Shown: positions 62,614 to 64,000 of the stretch, piece by piece | Numbering within the stretch: the stretch's first letter is position 1 | How the letters are laid out: each line of letters opens with the position of its first letter | Assembly: GCA_019095985.1 (NCBI GenBank) | Contig: CM032661.1 | Coordinates: forward strand, 16,717,159-16,781,158 | Reading direction: 5' to 3' | DNA: 64,000 nt | Source: Streblospio benedicti | Lineage: Eukaryota > Annelida > Polychaeta > Spionida > Spionidae | Made by a program: the position numbers and the translations under genes | The notes under the pieces: model-generated | The model's database searches: none | Told to the model about the DNA's origin: nothing | The model's input: only the letters and a program-made list of their open reading frames with translations

Positions 62614-64000
62614 CTCTGGTTGTTACAGCCACTAGATGGAGTGTAATTAGACACGGTGGCGATAATTGACGTGTTAAAATATACGTGTCTGTCATACGTG
62701 TCACCGAAGAGTGTACACGCAGCTATTACGGTGTAGGGTTCTGTGGAACGAGACAGTCATACATTCACAGCATTCTGTGAAACCACATACATGTGATCTC
62801 TGCAGAGTGATCAGCAGACACAGTAGATTTAAATAGTCTTAGAGATGGTTAGAATTATCGGGTGTTTGTTTTGTCATAGGCAGATCCGGGGACGCAGAGG
62901 GCGCCCCCTTTCCCATCAAAATACTTCATTTTTCTAGTTTTTTTTTACACGTCCACCATCGATCGCTGGTACGAAACCCACGAAATCCCTGAAGTGCGCC
63001 CCCACCCCCATTCTAAAAACCTGTATATGCCATTGTTGGTATTAATTATGCACTTAAATTCGTGACTATGCAATCAACCATCGCTGTGCTTCCGCCGCCA
63101 TTTTTGACCAAGAGTACCTGCGTCGACTTTTGGGGTATATACTATATATTGTAGAGGTTTGTGTACGGTGAAAACATACAGACATCAATTACTCCGACAT
63201 GAATCTAAACCAGTCCAATGATCAAACAAACAGTAAAATGCGAGGTAGTCACATCACTTAGATTTGTTCATTCACAAACGACACAGTACACTGGGGTGAG
63301 AGACCACGATGCTGGTGTCTTCACATCTGAACACGTATTTACAAGTTTCCCCAAGTTGCAACGGTCCCATTTCACGACATTAATCGTTACACTCGCTTTT
63401 TTTCTATAGCTCTTGGTTCCAAAGTCAATGGTGTGATGTATAATGGCTGTGGTATGTTGTTTTATAACTGTTATGATTCGGTCGGCAGTTGGGAGAGAGA
63501 GATAAAAATCTAAGGTGAGCGTGTAGAGTAACGGCTAGTTCTTTTCCCAATACTAGTAGAGATCATCTCGTATGTAACTTATGGTAATGCTGTTCGTGGT
63601 ACGTGCCCGTGCGGGAGGGGGGGGGGTGAAGGGGTCGCCTTCCACATTTAAGCCAACCATCCGCCCACATCAGCTTTACTACATGTGTAGGTCTAGCAGA
63701 ACACTATATAGCGATGTTATTGCACAACATCCACACTGGCCAATCTGAATAATTGCGCAACTCACGTCTGCTTGTAGCCACTTAATGACATACAAAAATC
63801 TTGTTTTGGCCAGAAGTACGTTTTACTCAGTCTGTGAATGGTGTGGAGGAAATGAGTCTCCTCTCAAACTGCAATACTGTTTGGCACTCTTATAACATAC
63901 ACAGGCTGTGAAATAGCGACCGAATCACAACTAACTGAAGGTGCAAGTGCACGTTCACTTCTTTGAGAATGTGCTTCAAGAAAAGAATGGGAAAAAACTT
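62614..64000. other. Intergenic or intron DNA, nothing coding recognised
   Basis: A retroelement-like C-rich tail lies near 62999-63032, and a G run at 63617-63627. No exon was recognised before the window ends. Confidence 0.35.

Overview
The window is eukaryotic nuclear DNA, AT-rich and gene-sparse. Its genes are split by GT-AG introns, and it carries microsatellites, SINE-like sequences, MITEs and a Helitron end. The palindromes ACATGTA and TAGGCCTA recur and the recognisable genes are animal families, so the source is most likely a marine invertebrate such as a mollusc, brachiopod, echinoderm or hemichordate. The phylum cannot be fixed from the sequence. There is no sign of operons, bacterial genes, CRISPR arrays or intact retroelements.

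Four protein-coding genes are supported. (1) 6396-8129, plus: the 3' part of a multi-EGF (MEGF/SREC-like) single-pass receptor with a cytoplasmic tail of repeated GY(D/E)IP tyrosine motifs. It has two apparent frame breaks. (2) 11547-12710, minus: a complete two-exon secreted C-type lectin with an EPN motif. (3) 19054-23176, minus: a complete six-exon heme oxygenase with the catalytic histidine at residue 25, the GD-L-F-GG signature and a tail with a Cys-Pro heme-regulatory-type motif before a hydrophobic end. A TATA box and non-coding first exon are proposed near 25.6-25.8 kb. (4) 54259-55487, plus: the first two coding exons of a membrane-anchored FAD-dependent monooxygenase. They are strikingly GC-rich, and the gene runs out of the window. 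The four genes are not functionally linked. Heme oxygenase is heme catabolism and stress response, while the EGF receptor and the lectin are cell-surface or secreted recognition proteins.

The rest is intergenic or intronic and is mostly remarkable for repeats. A 341-bp PIF/Harbinger-type MITE has two full-length copies (16407-16747, 28540-28880) and a truncated third at the left edge. A Helitron-type 3' terminus lies at 1547-1573, at the end of the second of two diverged direct repeats. Two SINE-like copies with the same tRNA-derived head lie near 9.1 and 15.4 kb. An unnamed dispersed repeat family has copies at 13.35-14.0 kb and, inverted, at 56.94-57.57 kb. The second copy sits inside a 1.7-kb transposon-like element with ~135-bp terminal inverted repeats built from TGGTTATATTTTGCG units. 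Several local tandem duplications lie near 34.9, 46.0 and 62.4 kb, and trinucleotide tracts lie at 7.3, 40.9 and 42.2 kb.

Long stretches (about 25.8-54.2 kb and 58.1-64 kb) show no convincing gene. They may hold regulatory DNA, but only weak site clusters could be pointed to. All splice junctions were read by eye from GT/AG consensus, reading-frame phase and family similarity. No database search was possible.
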